Source: Paraburkholderia gardini (GTDB taxonomy: Bacteria; Pseudomonadota; Gammaproteobacteria; Burkholderiales; Burkholderiaceae). From it: 64,000 bases of DNA. Below are positions 41,763 through 50,324 of this stretch, piece by piece. A model generated the notes under the pieces. The model made no database searches, was not told the DNA's origin, and worked only from the letters and a program-made list of their open reading frames with translations. The DNA is taken from contig NZ_CAJQYY010000020.1 in assembly GCF_907164575.1 (NCBI RefSeq), positions 62,001-126,000 of the forward strand. Reading direction: 5' to 3'. Positions within the stretch are counted from its first letter, which is position 1; each line of letters begins with the position of its first letter. The position numbers were made by a program, and so were the translations under genes.

Positions 41763-42192
41763 GGAAAACCTTTTGAATCAGTTTGTTACGGCTGTGCAGC
41801 GGGTTGCGCGGTGTCTGGCGATGGCCGGAGCGCGACAGCCGGAAAGTGAATTCGGGGAAGCGACAAACAGCACGAATCGTGGCGTTGTTGGCTCAACGAT
41901 TTTGTACTGGTTTTGTACACGGAAGTGGCAATTGTAACTCTTTCGGACGCCCTGATTCGTAAGGGTCCGGGCAAGACAGGAACCCGTGATCAAGCTTCGT
42001 CAACGATCCAGATACAACCCCGCGGTTGTCGATAGATTCATTCGTGGCGGGTATGGTCGTGAAACACGGCGGTCAGGCAGCAAGGTCACCAATTCCCGCG
42101 CGACGTCAAATTTTCATCATTGCGCGCGGACCGCCGTGTAATATTAATATTGAGATTTGTCGTCGAGCTCGTCGAGCATCAGGGAGGCTAAT
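41763..42192. other. Divergent intergenic region
   Basis: 430 bases without a long gene, AT-richer than its surroundings. It holds the ychF upstream region, with two TTTTGTAC repeats 12 bases apart near 41900-41918, and the upstream region of the small His-rich gene, with a 12-bp palindrome AATATTAATATT at 42140-42151 that may contain its -10 box. Confidence 0.5.
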
Positions 42193-42333
42193 ATGAAGAA
42201 GCCCGTTCGTGCGCTGCGTGCTACGGTCGTAACAGTTGGCGCAACCTTGCCGGCCTGTGCGCAAGATGACCACCACCACCCGCGGTGTCACAAGGTGAAG
42301 ATCCATCACCATTGGGAAAAGGACTGCCACTGA
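42193..42333 (+). CDS. 46-aa secreted histidine-rich peptide (HHHH-motif-like)
   Basis: Encodes 46 residues: a basic start (MKKPVRALR), a short hydrophobic stretch ending LPACAQD, then a mature tail of about 22 residues containing DDHHHPRCHKVKIHHHWEKD and a final CH. Eight histidines and two cysteines in so short a tail suggest metal binding, and the cysteines may form a disulfide. Strong AGGGAGG lies six bases before the ATG, and an intrinsic terminator follows 15 bases after the stop, so it is a complete, independent transcription unit. It resembles small Burkholderiaceae proteins annotated as HHHH-motif proteins; the function is unknown. Confidence 0.8.
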   Translation: MKKPVRALRATVVTVGATLPACAQDDHHHPRCHKVKIHHHWEKDCH

Positions 42334-42348
42334 CCCCTGCTGTCGAGT

Positions 42349-42374
42349 AAACCCGCGCCATGCGGGTTTTTTTA
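42349..42374 (+). terminator. Intrinsic terminator after the His-rich gene
   Basis: AAACCCGC / GCGGGTTT with a five-base loop and a T7 tract. Confidence 0.85.
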
Positions 42375-42457
42375 TCTCCGCTCGCTTCGTGCAATCGTGG
42401 TGTCCGTGAAAGGCACTATATTGAAAACTGGTTCAGTTTCGCAAAAAAGAGGATGTT

Positions 42458-42910
42458 ATGAGCAGACAGAGGCATCGCACCGTAGTGAAGGGGTTCCTGA
42501 TCGCTGGTTTGCTGTCCATTTCCACGGCCCACGCGCAATTGAGCGGTCTTCTCAATCAGGCTGGAAACAGCAGCGGGTCGACCGGTGGACCTGGCAACCT
42601 GAGCGGGTTGAGTAACGGACTCTCGTTGCAATCGCTGACATCCAGCAGTACCGGCAACGTAGCGGGAGTTCTCGAATTTTGTGTCAAAAACAACTATCTG
42701 GGCGGCAGCGCGTCGTCGGTCAAGGACTCCCTGATGAGCAAGTTGCCCGGCGGTTCGTCTTCGTCTGACAGCGGCTACACCGACGGCTCAAAGGGCATCC
42801 TGAATAGCGGTGATGGCAAGCAGCTAGACCTGAGCGGTGGCGGCTTGCAACAGCAGATTACGAAGCAGGTGTGCGACAAGATTCTTGCCCAGGGCAAATC
42901 GATGCTGTGA
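42458..42910 (+). CDS. yjjA: DUF2501 family secreted protein (YjjA-like)
   Basis: A 150-aa exported protein with a signal peptide (VVKGFLIAGLLSISTAHAQ, cut after AHA). The mature part is Ser/Gly/Leu-rich, with TGNVAGVLEFCVKNNYLGG, VKDSLMSKLPG and QQQITKQVCDKILAQGKSML in outline, matching the DUF2501 family, including enteric YjjA. The two cysteines probably pair. No function is known. Purine-rich AGAGGA lies before the ATG. It is about 120 bases downstream of the small His-rich gene but beyond its terminator. Confidence 0.85.
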   Translation: MSRQRHRTVVKGFLIAGLLSISTAHAQLSGLLNQAGNSSGSTGGPGNLSGLSNGLSLQSLTSSSTGNVAGVLEFCVKNNYLGGSASSVKDSLMSKLPGGSSSSDSGYTDGSKGILNSGDGKQLDLSGGGLQQQITKQVCDKILAQGKSML

Positions 42911-43114
42911 GCATGAAATACACATGATGCATGACCGGTCGCAAGAAGCGCTTTCATGTCGTAGTTTGCGTGGCGTTTTCGATGCAGGCGCGTTGACGTA
43001 GCGTTCTTGCCGTTGCCTGTGCGACCGCCGCCAGGCGGCACGCGCCCTGGAGCGAGGGCAAACGCCGCGCTCGCCGCGTCAGTCCCCGGGAACACGCGCA
43101 GCTATAATGAACGG

Positions 43115-44287
43115 ATGACTGTTCACCATCAGACCTTCGACGTTGCCGTGATCGGCGGCGGGCTTGTCGGCAAGACCGCCGCGCTCGCGCTGACGCAAGG
43201 CGGCAGACGCGTCGCACTGCTCGCGCAGACATGCGCGTCGCTCCCCGCCGGTGCCGCGTTCGACGCGCGTGTCTATGCGCTTTCCGCGAGTTCGCAAACC
43301 CTGCTTGAACGTCTGCGCGTCTGGCAGGCGCTCGACGTCGCGCGCCTTGCGCCGGTCTACGACATGCGCGTTTTCGGCGATGCGGCTGCCGAACTCCATT
43401 TTTCCGCGTTCCAGGCCTCCGTGTCGCAACTGGCGTGGATCGCCGAATCGTCGCTGATCGAACGCGCGCTCGACGCCGCGCTGCGGTTCCAGCCCAATCT
43501 GACGTGGATCGATTCGCGCGCCCAGGCGCTCGACGTGAAACCCGATGCTGCGTCAATCGGGCTTGCGAACGGTCGTGTGCTGGAAGCGGATCTCGTCGTC
43601 GGCGCGGATGGCGCGCACTCGTGGGTGCGCGCGCAGATCGGCTCGAAGGTCGATCGCCGCGATTACAGACAGACGGGCGTCGTCGCGAATTTCAAGGCCG
43701 GCCGGCCGCACGGCGACACCGCATATCAATGGTTCAGGGAAGGCGAGATCATCGCGTTGCTGCCGTTGCCGGACGGTCACGTGTCGCTCGTCTGGTCGGC
43801 GCGGACGGAGCATGCGCGCGAACTGCTGGAACTCGCGCCCGCGCAGCTCGCGGCGGAAGTGGAACGCGTGACGCAAAGCCTGCTCGGCCCGCTGGAGTGC
43901 GTGACGCCGGCGCAGGGTTTTCCGCTCGCGCTGCAAACGGTCGACCGGCTGATCGCACCGCGTGTCGCGCTGGTCGGCGACGCCGCGCATCTGATCCATC
44001 CGCTTGCCGGCCAGGGCATGAATCTCGGGCTGCGCGATGTCTGCGCGCTCGCCGATACGATCGCGAAGAAGGAAGCGTTCCGCGATCCCGGCGACACGGT
44101 GCTGCTGCGTCGCTACGAGCGCGCACGTCGTGAGGACATCCGTGCGTTGATGATCGCCACCGATGGCCTGCAGAAGCTGTTTTCCGTGCCGGGCACCGTG
44201 GCCCGGGCCGTCCGCAATACCGGCATGGCGTTCGTCGGCGCGCAGCCGCTGCTTAAACGCTGGCTTGTTTCCGCGGCGCTCGGGTAA
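43115..44287 (+). CDS. UbiH/UbiF/COQ6-family FAD monooxygenase
   Basis: A 390-aa flavoprotein hydroxylase: dinucleotide motif VAVIGGGLVGKTAALALTQGG (residues 10-30 in outline), DG motif LVVGADGAHSWVR, and GD motif VALVGDAAHLIHPLAGQGMNLGLRD that binds FAD ribityl and marks ubiquinone hydroxylases. It probably inserts one hydroxyl of the ubiquinone ring; which carbon (C1, C5 or C6) cannot be decided. ATG at 43115 begins the FAD domain directly; the longer in-frame start at 43007 adds low-complexity sequence. It is followed by dsbC on the same strand. Confidence 0.88.
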   Translation: MTVHHQTFDVAVIGGGLVGKTAALALTQGGRRVALLAQTCASLPAGAAFDARVYALSASSQTLLERLRVWQALDVARLAPVYDMRVFGDAAAELHFSAFQASVSQLAWIAESSLIERALDAALRFQPNLTWIDSRAQALDVKPDAASIGLANGRVLEADLVVGADGAHSWVRAQIGSKVDRRDYRQTGVVANFKAGRPHGDTAYQWFREGEIIALLPLPDGHVSLVWSARTEHARELLELAPAQLAAEVERVTQSLLGPLECVTPAQGFPLALQTVDRLIAPRVALVGDAAHLIHPLAGQGMNLGLRDVCALADTIAKKEAFRDPGDTVLLRRYERARREDIRALMIATDGLQKLFSVPGTVARAVRNTGMAFVGAQPLLKRWLVSAALG

Positions 44288-44367
44288 GGGCACCTTCGTT
44301 TCACACGGTCCGCACCAACATATGAAAGGCACGCCACGCACGCGTGCAAATCGCCCAGGGATTGAAC

Positions 44368-45093
44368 ATGCAAAAACGTATCCGCATCGCGACGCTGGCA
44401 CTGGCCGTCGCCGCCGCCGCACTCGGCTGCTCCGCGCAGGCCGACCAGACCACCGACAAGCTGAAGGCCACGCTGCAGTCGCGCCTTGGCGACGCCACGA
44501 TCAAGAGCGTTTCGAAGTCGCCGATCGCCGGCCTCTACGAAGTGAATCTCGGCACGCAGATCCTCTACAGCGATGTCAATGGCGATTACCTCGTGCTTGG
44601 CGACATCGTCGAAGCGAAAACGCGCACGAACGTCACCGAAGCGCGCCTGGCCGAAACCAACAAGATCGATTTCGCGAGCCTGCCGTTCGGCAACGCGGTG
44701 AAAGTCGTGAAGGGTAACGGCTCACGCAGGATCGCCGTGTTTTCCGATCCGAACTGTCCGTACTGCAAGCAGCTCGAAACGACGCTCAAGTCGATCGATA
44801 ACGTGACGGTCTACACGTTCCTGTACCCGGTGCTTTCGCCGGATTCGACGGTGAAATCGAAGTCGATCTGGTGTTCGACCGATCGCGCGAAGGCGTGGGA
44901 ATCGTGGATGCTCGATCACCGCGCGCCGACGGCCGCCGCCAGCTGCGACACCACCGCGATCGACAAGAACCTCGCGCTCGGCCAGCAGATGAACGTCAAC
45001 GGTACGCCGACGGTGTTCCTCGCCGACGGCCGCCGCCTGCCGGGCGCCGTGCCGGCAGACCGGCTCGACAAGGAATTGTCCGCCGTCCACTAA
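44368..45093 (+). CDS. dsbC: Thiol:disulfide interchange protein DsbC
   Basis: A 241-aa periplasmic disulfide isomerase with signal peptide (ALAVAAAALGCSAQA), an N-terminal dimerisation domain, and a thioredoxin domain with active site CPYC at residues 130-133 and the cis-Pro loop VNGTPTVFLADG. DsbC reshuffles wrong disulfides and is kept reduced by DsbD. A second cysteine pair (C174 region, SIWCSTD, with AASCDTT) matches the structural disulfide of the family. ATG at 44368 is favoured over one 24 bases upstream because it starts a proper signal peptide. Confidence 0.94.
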   Translation: MQKRIRIATLALAVAAAALGCSAQADQTTDKLKATLQSRLGDATIKSVSKSPIAGLYEVNLGTQILYSDVNGDYLVLGDIVEAKTRTNVTEARLAETNKIDFASLPFGNAVKVVKGNGSRRIAVFSDPNCPYCKQLETTLKSIDNVTVYTFLYPVLSPDSTVKSKSIWCSTDRAKAWESWMLDHRAPTAAASCDTTAIDKNLALGQQMNVNGTPTVFLADGRRLPGAVPADRLDKELSAVH

Positions 45094-45121
45094 CCGCGTC
45101 GCACGTGTCGTACATGTCGAA

Positions 45122-45152
45122 CAGGAGGCGCGTCGTGCGCCTCCTGCCGTTT
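45122..45152 (+). terminator. Intrinsic terminator after dsbC
   Basis: CAGGAGGCGC / GCGCCTCCTG, 10-bp perfect stem, five-base loop, followed by CCGTTTT. Confidence 0.75.
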
Positions 45153-45185
45153 TAACGCTCCGCTTACTGTCTGGATGTCCCGCCG

Positions 45186-46976
45186 ATGAAGCCGATCCGC
45201 TACACCATCGTCCCGAAGCAACCCGCCGCCCATCTGTTCGAAGTGACCGTGACCGTCGCCGATCCTGATCCGGCCGGGCAGTCCTTCATGCTGCCGGTGT
45301 GGATTCCGGGCAGCTACATGGTCCGCGAGTTCGCCCGCAACATCGTGACGCTGCGCGCTTTCAACGAAGCGGGACGCAAGGTGCGCGTCGGGAAAACCGG
45401 CAAGCACACGTGGCGGGCCGCACCCGTCAATGGCGAGCTGACGCTGCGCTACGAGGTGTATGCGTGGGATATGTCGGTGCGCGCCGCACATCTCGACGAC
45501 ACAACTGGTTTCTTCAATGGCACGAGCGTGTTTCTGTCGCCGCTCGGCCATGAAGAGGCACCATGCGTGGTCGACATCCAGAAGCCGGCGGGCGACGCGT
45601 ATCGCCGGTGGCGGGTCGCGACCGCGTTGCCCGAAGCGCGCGGCACGAAGCGCTACGGTTTTGGCGAGTATCGCGCGCAGAACTATGACGAGCTGATCGA
45701 CCATCCGGTCACGCTCGGCGAATTCGCGCTCTCCACGTTTAGCGCGCATGGCGTGCCGCACGATATCGTGATCGCGGGACGCACCGTCGCCGTGGATATG
45801 GAGCGCCTCGCCGCCGACCTGAAGCGCGTCTGCGAAGCGCAGATCGCGCTCTTCGAGCCGAAGTCGAAGAAGGCGCCGGTCGATCGCTATGTGTTCATGA
45901 CGCAGGTGGTCAGCGACGGCTACGGCGGCCTCGAGCATCGTGCGTCGACGGCGCTGATCTGCAATCGCACCGATCTGCCGGTGACGGGCCGTCCGGAAAC
46001 GACCGAAGGCTACCGGACGTACCTTGGCCTGTGCAGTCACGAGTATTTCCACACGTGGAACGTGAAGCGCATCAAGCCGGCCGCGTTCGCGCCATACGAT
46101 CTGACGCGCGAGAACTACACGTCGTTGCTGTGGCTCTTCGAGGGCTTCACGTCCTACTACGACGATCTGATTCTGGTGCGCACCGGTCTCATCACGCAGG
46201 ACGAATATTTCGGCCTCGTCGGCAAGGTGGTCGGCAGCGTGCAGCGCGGCAGCGGGCGTCTGAAACAGTCGGTCGCCGAAAGCTCGTTCGATGCGTGGGT
46301 CAAGTACTACCGTCAGGACGAAAACGCGCCCAACGCGATCGTCAGTTATTACACGAAGGGCTCGCTGGTCGCGCTGTGCCTCGATCTGGAGATCCGCGCG
46401 CAGACCGGCAACCGCAAATCGCTCGACGACGTGATGCGCCTCCTGTGGCAACGCTTCGGCCGCGATTTCTATCGCGGCAAGCCGGTTGGCGTGCCGGAGA
46501 CGGAAATCGAGGCCCTTTTCGCCGAAGCGACCGGTGTCGACGTCGCGCATCTGCTCGATCAGGCCGCGTACGGCACGCGCGATCTGCCGCTCGAACCGTT
46601 GCTCGCACCGTTCGGCGTGGGTATCGCGCCGGAGCCGGACAGGAACGGCAAGCCGTCGCTGGGCGTGCGCGTGCGGGGCAACGCCGACTGCACGCTCGCC
46701 ACGGTACACGAAGGTAGCGCGGCGCAGAAGGCGGGCCTGTCGGCCGGCGACGTGCTGATCGCGATCGATGGCCTGCGCGTCACCGGCTCGAATCTGGATG
46801 CGCTGCTGGCGCGTTACCAGCCGGGCGCGAAGGTCGAAGTGCATGCGTTCCGTCGCGACGAACTGCGCACCATGCAGTTGAAACTCGATGCCCCGGACGT
46901 CGCGCGCTACTCGCTTTCGGTCACCGACAAGCGCGTCGCGGCGCGGAACTGGCGCGAGCGCTGGCTGGGGAAATGA
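45186..46976 (+). CDS. M61-family metallopeptidase with PDZ domain
   Basis: A 596-aa protein: an N-terminal beta domain, a gluzincin catalytic domain with zinc motif HEYFH (H285, E286, H289) and a downstream Glu in LWLFEGFTSYYDDL, and a C-terminal PDZ domain (about 485-570, GSAAQKAGLSAGDVLIAIDG). M61 enzymes are glycyl or acidic-residue aminopeptidases. No signal peptide is seen, so it is probably cytoplasmic. It is a separate unit after the dsbC terminator. Confidence 0.92.
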   Translation: MKPIRYTIVPKQPAAHLFEVTVTVADPDPAGQSFMLPVWIPGSYMVREFARNIVTLRAFNEAGRKVRVGKTGKHTWRAAPVNGELTLRYEVYAWDMSVRAAHLDDTTGFFNGTSVFLSPLGHEEAPCVVDIQKPAGDAYRRWRVATALPEARGTKRYGFGEYRAQNYDELIDHPVTLGEFALSTFSAHGVPHDIVIAGRTVAVDMERLAADLKRVCEAQIALFEPKSKKAPVDRYVFMTQVVSDGYGGLEHRASTALICNRTDLPVTGRPETTEGYRTYLGLCSHEYFHTWNVKRIKPAAFAPYDLTRENYTSLLWLFEGFTSYYDDLILVRTGLITQDEYFGLVGKVVGSVQRGSGRLKQSVAESSFDAWVKYYRQDENAPNAIVSYYTKGSLVALCLDLEIRAQTGNRKSLDDVMRLLWQRFGRDFYRGKPVGVPETEIEALFAEATGVDVAHLLDQAAYGTRDLPLEPLLAPFGVGIAPEPDRNGKPSLGVRVRGNADCTLATVHEGSAAQKAGLSAGDVLIAIDGLRVTGSNLDALLARYQPGAKVEVHAFRRDELRTMQLKLDAPDVARYSLSVTDKRVAARNWRERWLGK

Positions 46977-47042
46977 CATGCTGGGGGCCGGTGGTACGCC
47001 GTCGGCCCTCTGAAAGCGACAAAATCCCGGGTTGAAGATGGC

Positions 47043-47068
47043 GGATTGTTCTACCCATGCAACAATCC
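47043..47068. promoter_or_regulatory. 8-bp inverted repeat upstream of azoR
   Basis: GGATTGTT (47043-47050) and AACAATCC (47061-47068) are perfect inverted arms ten bases apart, ending 88 bases before the azoR ATG. The layout fits a LysR-type regulator site (T-N11-A core); no lysR gene is in the window next to it. Confidence 0.5.
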
Positions 47069-47156
47069 TTCGCTCGCGCGGTACTTTTTCCCGGGCGGGT
47101 AAAAAAACACAATGGCTCCACTCGCGCAACACTGCGCGCCCCAACTGGAGTCACCC

Positions 47157-47753
47157 ATGACCACGATTCTGCAAATCAACTCGGCAGCCCGCTCGCAAGG
47201 CGCGAATTCGACGCTGCTTGCCAACGAACTGACCGCAAAGCTGCAACAGTCGAACCCGGGCGCGCAAGTCGTCGTCCGTAACCTGCAGGCTGAGCCGCTG
47301 CCCCATCTGGACGACACGATCCTCGGCGCGTTCTTCACGCCGGCCGGGCAACGCACGCCGGAACAGAACGCCATCGCCGCACGCAGCGAAGCGCTGATCG
47401 CCGAACTGCAGGCTGCCGATATCGTCGTCATCGCCGCTCCGCTGTACAACTTCGGCGTGTCGTCGCAACTGAAGACGTACTTCGACTTCATCGCACGCGC
47501 CGGCATCACGTTCAAGTACGGCGCGAACGGCGCGGAAGGTCTCGTGACGGGCAAGAAAGTGCACGTTGTTTCGGCACGTGGCGGCAAGTACGTCGGCACG
47601 CCGGGCGACAGCCAGACACCGTACCTGAAGACGTTCCTCGGCTTCCTCGGCATGACCGACGTGAACTTCATCTATGCCGAAGGCCTGAACATGGGCCCGG
47701 ACGTCGCGAACGCGGCACTCGCCGGCGCGCGCGAAGCGATCGCCGCAGCGTAA
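47157..47753 (+). CDS. azoR: FMN-dependent NADH-azoreductase
   Basis: A 198-aa flavodoxin-fold reductase: INSAARSQGANSTLLANEL (FMN phosphate loop), VIAAPLYNFGVSSQLKTYFDFIARAG (flavin contact) and VSARGGKY. AzoR enzymes reduce azo dyes and, more physiologically, quinones by two electrons with NADH, protecting against thiol and oxidative stress. ATG at 47157 has GGAG seven bases upstream; an ATG at 47112 is rejected. It stands alone, with an inverted repeat upstream that may bind its regulator. Confidence 0.93.
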   Translation: MTTILQINSAARSQGANSTLLANELTAKLQQSNPGAQVVVRNLQAEPLPHLDDTILGAFFTPAGQRTPEQNAIAARSEALIAELQAADIVVIAAPLYNFGVSSQLKTYFDFIARAGITFKYGANGAEGLVTGKKVHVVSARGGKYVGTPGDSQTPYLKTFLGFLGMTDVNFIYAEGLNMGPDVANAALAGAREAIAAA

Positions 47754-47799
47754 GGCTTCATTTTCCATCCGAGGCTGATGTCCCGGTCTCGTCGGAACG

Positions 47800-47836
47800 A
47801 AAAGCGCCACGGGTTTTCGACCTCGTGGCGTTTTTT
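47800..47836. terminator. Intrinsic terminator between azoR and ung
   Basis: CGCCACG (47805-47811) pairs with CGTGGCG (47824-47830), flanked by AAAAG and T6. It can serve both convergent genes. Confidence 0.75.
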
Positions 47837-47905
47837 GTTTCTGATCCGGCTATATCGTTGTGTTCCGACTCGCGAATCGCGGCGTGATGTGCGTGATGTG
47901 CGCGG

Positions 47906-48730
47906 TCAGGCCAGCGTTTCGGCTTCGTCGGGCAGACGCCAGTCGATCGGCGTCCGGCCGTGCTGTTCGAGATATTCATTGGCCAGCGCGAAATGCCGGC
48001 AACCGAGAAAGCCGCGGTGCGCCGACAGTGGCGACGGATGGGGCGCTTCGAGCACGTAGTGCGAACGTCCGCCCAGCAGCGCGCGCTTCGCCTGCGCATG
48101 CGCGCCCCACAGCATGAAGACGAGCCCTTCGTGTCGCATCGCGAGTTCGTGGATCAACGTATCGGTGCATTTTTCCCATCCGCGCTTCGCGTGGCTCGCG
48201 GCCGAGTCGCGTTCCACCGTCAGCACCGTGTTCAGCAGCAGGACGCCCTGCCGCGCCCACGTGTCGAGGCAGCCGTGGCGCGGCGGTTCATAGCCGAAAT
48301 TCGCGGCGATTTCCTTGAAGATATTACGCAGCGATGGCGGCGGACGCACCGCCGGCGGCACCGAGAACGCGAGTCCGTGCGCCTGCGGCGTGCCGCGATC
48401 CTCACCGTGATACGGGTCTTGCCCGAGGATCACGACTTTCACGTCGTCAGGGCTCGTCAGGCGCAGCGCGCGGAACACGTCGGCCGGATAGACGGTTTTG
48501 CCGGCCGCGCGCTCGGCGTCGACGAACGCGCACAACGGCGCATAGGCATCGCTCCCGGTGAACGGTTTCAGGTGCTGGCGCCACGCGGGGGGTAACGCGT
48601 CGAACTGGGCTTCGAGCGCGGCGGCGGTGTTACTTGCCGGTTGCGTGGGTGACGCGGGTTGCGCAGCAGATGCCTCGCCAAAAAGCGAGGCTTGCGACGA
48701 AGAGGAGCGGGAGCGGGTGGCGGAGGTCAT
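47906..48730 (-). CDS. ung: Uracil-DNA glycosylase
   Basis: A 274-aa family 1 glycosylase that removes uracil from DNA. Water-activating loop VVILGQDPYHGE, uracil-binding LLLNTVLTVE and the C-terminal APHPSPLSAHRGF loop are all present. An N-terminal Ser/Ala/Gln/Pro-rich extension of about 45 residues precedes the core. ATG at 48730 is used; a TTG at 48751 is possible. It follows the trp genes and the CYTH gene on the minus strand but after a 9-bp inverted repeat, so it may be a separate unit. Confidence 0.95.
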   Translation of the reverse strand: MTSATRSRSSSSQASLFGEASAAQPASPTQPASNTAAALEAQFDALPPAWRQHLKPFTGSDAYAPLCAFVDAERAAGKTVYPADVFRALRLTSPDDVKVVILGQDPYHGEDRGTPQAHGLAFSVPPAVRPPPSLRNIFKEIAANFGYEPPRHGCLDTWARQGVLLLNTVLTVERDSAASHAKRGWEKCTDTLIHELAMRHEGLVFMLWGAHAQAKRALLGGRSHYVLEAPHPSPLSAHRGFLGCRHFALANEYLEQHGRTPIDWRLPDEAETLA

Positions 48731-48745
48731 GGCGGGGAAGTGTCG

Positions 48746-48781
48746 CAGCAAACGACGTGTAGCTCAAGGTGGCGTTTGCTG
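48746..48781 (-). repeat. 9-bp inverted repeat upstream of ung
   Basis: CAGCAAACG (48746-48754) and CGTTTGCTG (48773-48781), 18-base spacer, fill most of the gap between the CYTH gene and ung. There is no T-run, so it may be an operator or an RNA hairpin near the ung start. Confidence 0.55.
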
Positions 48782-48814
48782 CCCACCGCTTCGAGGGTCG
48801 CCGCGCCGCGCAGG

Positions 48815-49441
48815 TTACTGTTCGCGCAGCCTGTAACCGCGCTGTGCCTTGCTGACGTCATCCGGCGCGAGCCCCGGAATGTTTGCCGACAATGCCTGAG
48901 CCAGCGCGTGAAGCGCTGCTTCATCGCCGCTCTTCAGTTCGAGTTCGATTTCGGAAATCGGCGTGCGGCGCGTTTCGCCGTTCACATCGGCAATCACTTC
49001 GCCCAGATCGATCGCCGCTTCGATGCCGGCGCCGTCGTGCTGCATATGCCACAGCGTGCGCGTGAAGTTCGTGCGAAATAGTTCGATGAGGCCTGGCGCC
49101 GCCTCGCGCAACGCTGCCGTGACGTCCGGTGCTTCGCACGCGCGCAGCAATGCGTCGATTTCCAGCGCATCGCCCGCGACGGCCATTTCCCATTCGTGAC
49201 GGCTATGCAGGCCGCCTTTCGCCGAGCCGGCTGTCTTGAACGTCTGCAGCCAGCCATCGGGCGTGCGTCGTAGCCGGAGCGCGCTTTTCGAGCGCGCCAG
49301 CGTCAGGCCGGGCGTGTCGAAATAGATGTTTTCGAGCGTGACGGCATGCCCGGCTTCGCCAGTACGCATGACGAAAAACGCGGTTGCCGCGTCGACCTGT
49401 CCGGCCGGCAGCGCCAGCTTGATTTCACTCTCGATGCTCAT
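48815..49441 (-). CDS. CYTH domain inorganic triphosphatase-like protein
   Basis: A 208-aa protein with the CYTH signature ESEIK (ExExK) at residues 4-8, then NIYFDTPGLTLARSKSALRLRRT and further charged strands forming the tunnel fold (AAIDLGEVIADVNGE; ISEIELELKSGD). Family members hydrolyse tripolyphosphate or bind thiamine triphosphate or adenylate. It lacks the C-terminal CHAD domain of the long YgiF form. It lies 78 bases after trpC on the same strand. Confidence 0.88.
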   Translation of the reverse strand: MSIESEIKLALPAGQVDAATAFFVMRTGEAGHAVTLENIYFDTPGLTLARSKSALRLRRTPDGWLQTFKTAGSAKGGLHSRHEWEMAVAGDALEIDALLRACEAPDVTAALREAAPGLIELFRTNFTRTLWHMQHDGAGIEAAIDLGEVIADVNGETRRTPISEIELELKSGDEAALHALAQALSANIPGLAPDDVSKAQRGYRLREQ

Positions 49442-49519
49442 CCTGTGTCCCGTTCGATCCGGCCTGGCGGGCTCGAAGCTGCTCCGCCGCATGCGTCGAA
49501 CTCAACCTGCTGTTCGCGC

Positions 49520-50305
49520 TCAGAAAAACATCCGCGCGAGTTCCGCGCCCGGCTGCTCCGCGCGTATGAACGCTTCGCCGACGAGGAACGTATGCACGTC
49601 CATCGTGCGCAACCGCTCGACGTCGACGCGCGACAGAATGCCCGATTCGGTCACGACGATACGGTCGTCCGGAATCGATTCGAGCATGCCGATCGTCGTG
49701 TCGATCGACGTTTCGAACGTGCGCAGATTGCGGTTGTTGATGCCGATCAACGGTGTCTTGAGCGTGAGCGCTTCCATCAGTTCGTTGCTGTCGTGCACTT
49801 CGACGAGCACCGCGAGCCCCAGCGAATGCGCGAACGCCTCGAGATCCTGCATCTGCGGCGTTTCGAGCGCCGCGGCGATCAGCAGGATCGCGTCGGCGCC
49901 CATCGCGCGTGCCTCGACGATCTGGTACGGATCGATGATGAAGTCCTTGCGCAGCACCGGCAGCGCGCAGGCGGCGCGCGCTTCTTCCAGATAAGTCGCG
50001 CTGCCCTGGAAGAACTGCACGTCCGTCAGCACGGAAAGGCACGCCGCGCCGTGGCTTTCGTACGAGCGGGCGATATCGGCGGGCACGAAATGTTCGCGCA
50101 ATATGCCTTTCGACGGGCTTGCCTTTTTCACCTCGGCGATGACCGCGGCGAGGCCGGCTGCGTGCTTCGCGCGCAATGCGCCGACGAAGTCGCGCCGGTC
50201 GCGCGTCGACGCCTCGAGCCGTAATTCTTCAAGCGGCGCGCTCATTTGCGCAGCGCGGATTTCTTCGCGCTTGACCGCGATGATGCGTTCCAGAATGTCG
50301 CTCAT
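49520..50305 (-). CDS. trpC: Indole-3-glycerol phosphate synthase
   Basis: A 261-aa TIM-barrel enzyme for ring closure in tryptophan synthesis. Conserved IAEVKKASPSKGILRE (residues ~53-68), KDFIIDPYQI, and the phosphate-binding VTESGI are present. It is a stand-alone TrpC, not fused to TrpF. It is the fourth gene of trpEGDC, 19 bases after trpD, on the transcript controlled by the attenuator near 53770. Confidence 0.96.
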   Translation of the reverse strand: MSDILERIIAVKREEIRAAQMSAPLEELRLEASTRDRRDFVGALRAKHAAGLAAVIAEVKKASPSKGILREHFVPADIARSYESHGAACLSVLTDVQFFQGSATYLEEARAACALPVLRKDFIIDPYQIVEARAMGADAILLIAAALETPQMQDLEAFAHSLGLAVLVEVHDSNELMEALTLKTPLIGINNRNLRTFETSIDTTIGMLESIPDDRIVVTESGILSRVDVERLRTMDVHTFLVGEAFIRAEQPGAELARMFF

Positions 50306-50324
50306 GGGTATCTCGATACTGAAG

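Noticed and set aside
45090..47144. 684-aa minus-strand frame over the M61 protease
   Set aside because: No motifs, His/Arg/Ala composition; the plus-strand gene carries HEYFH and a PDZ domain.
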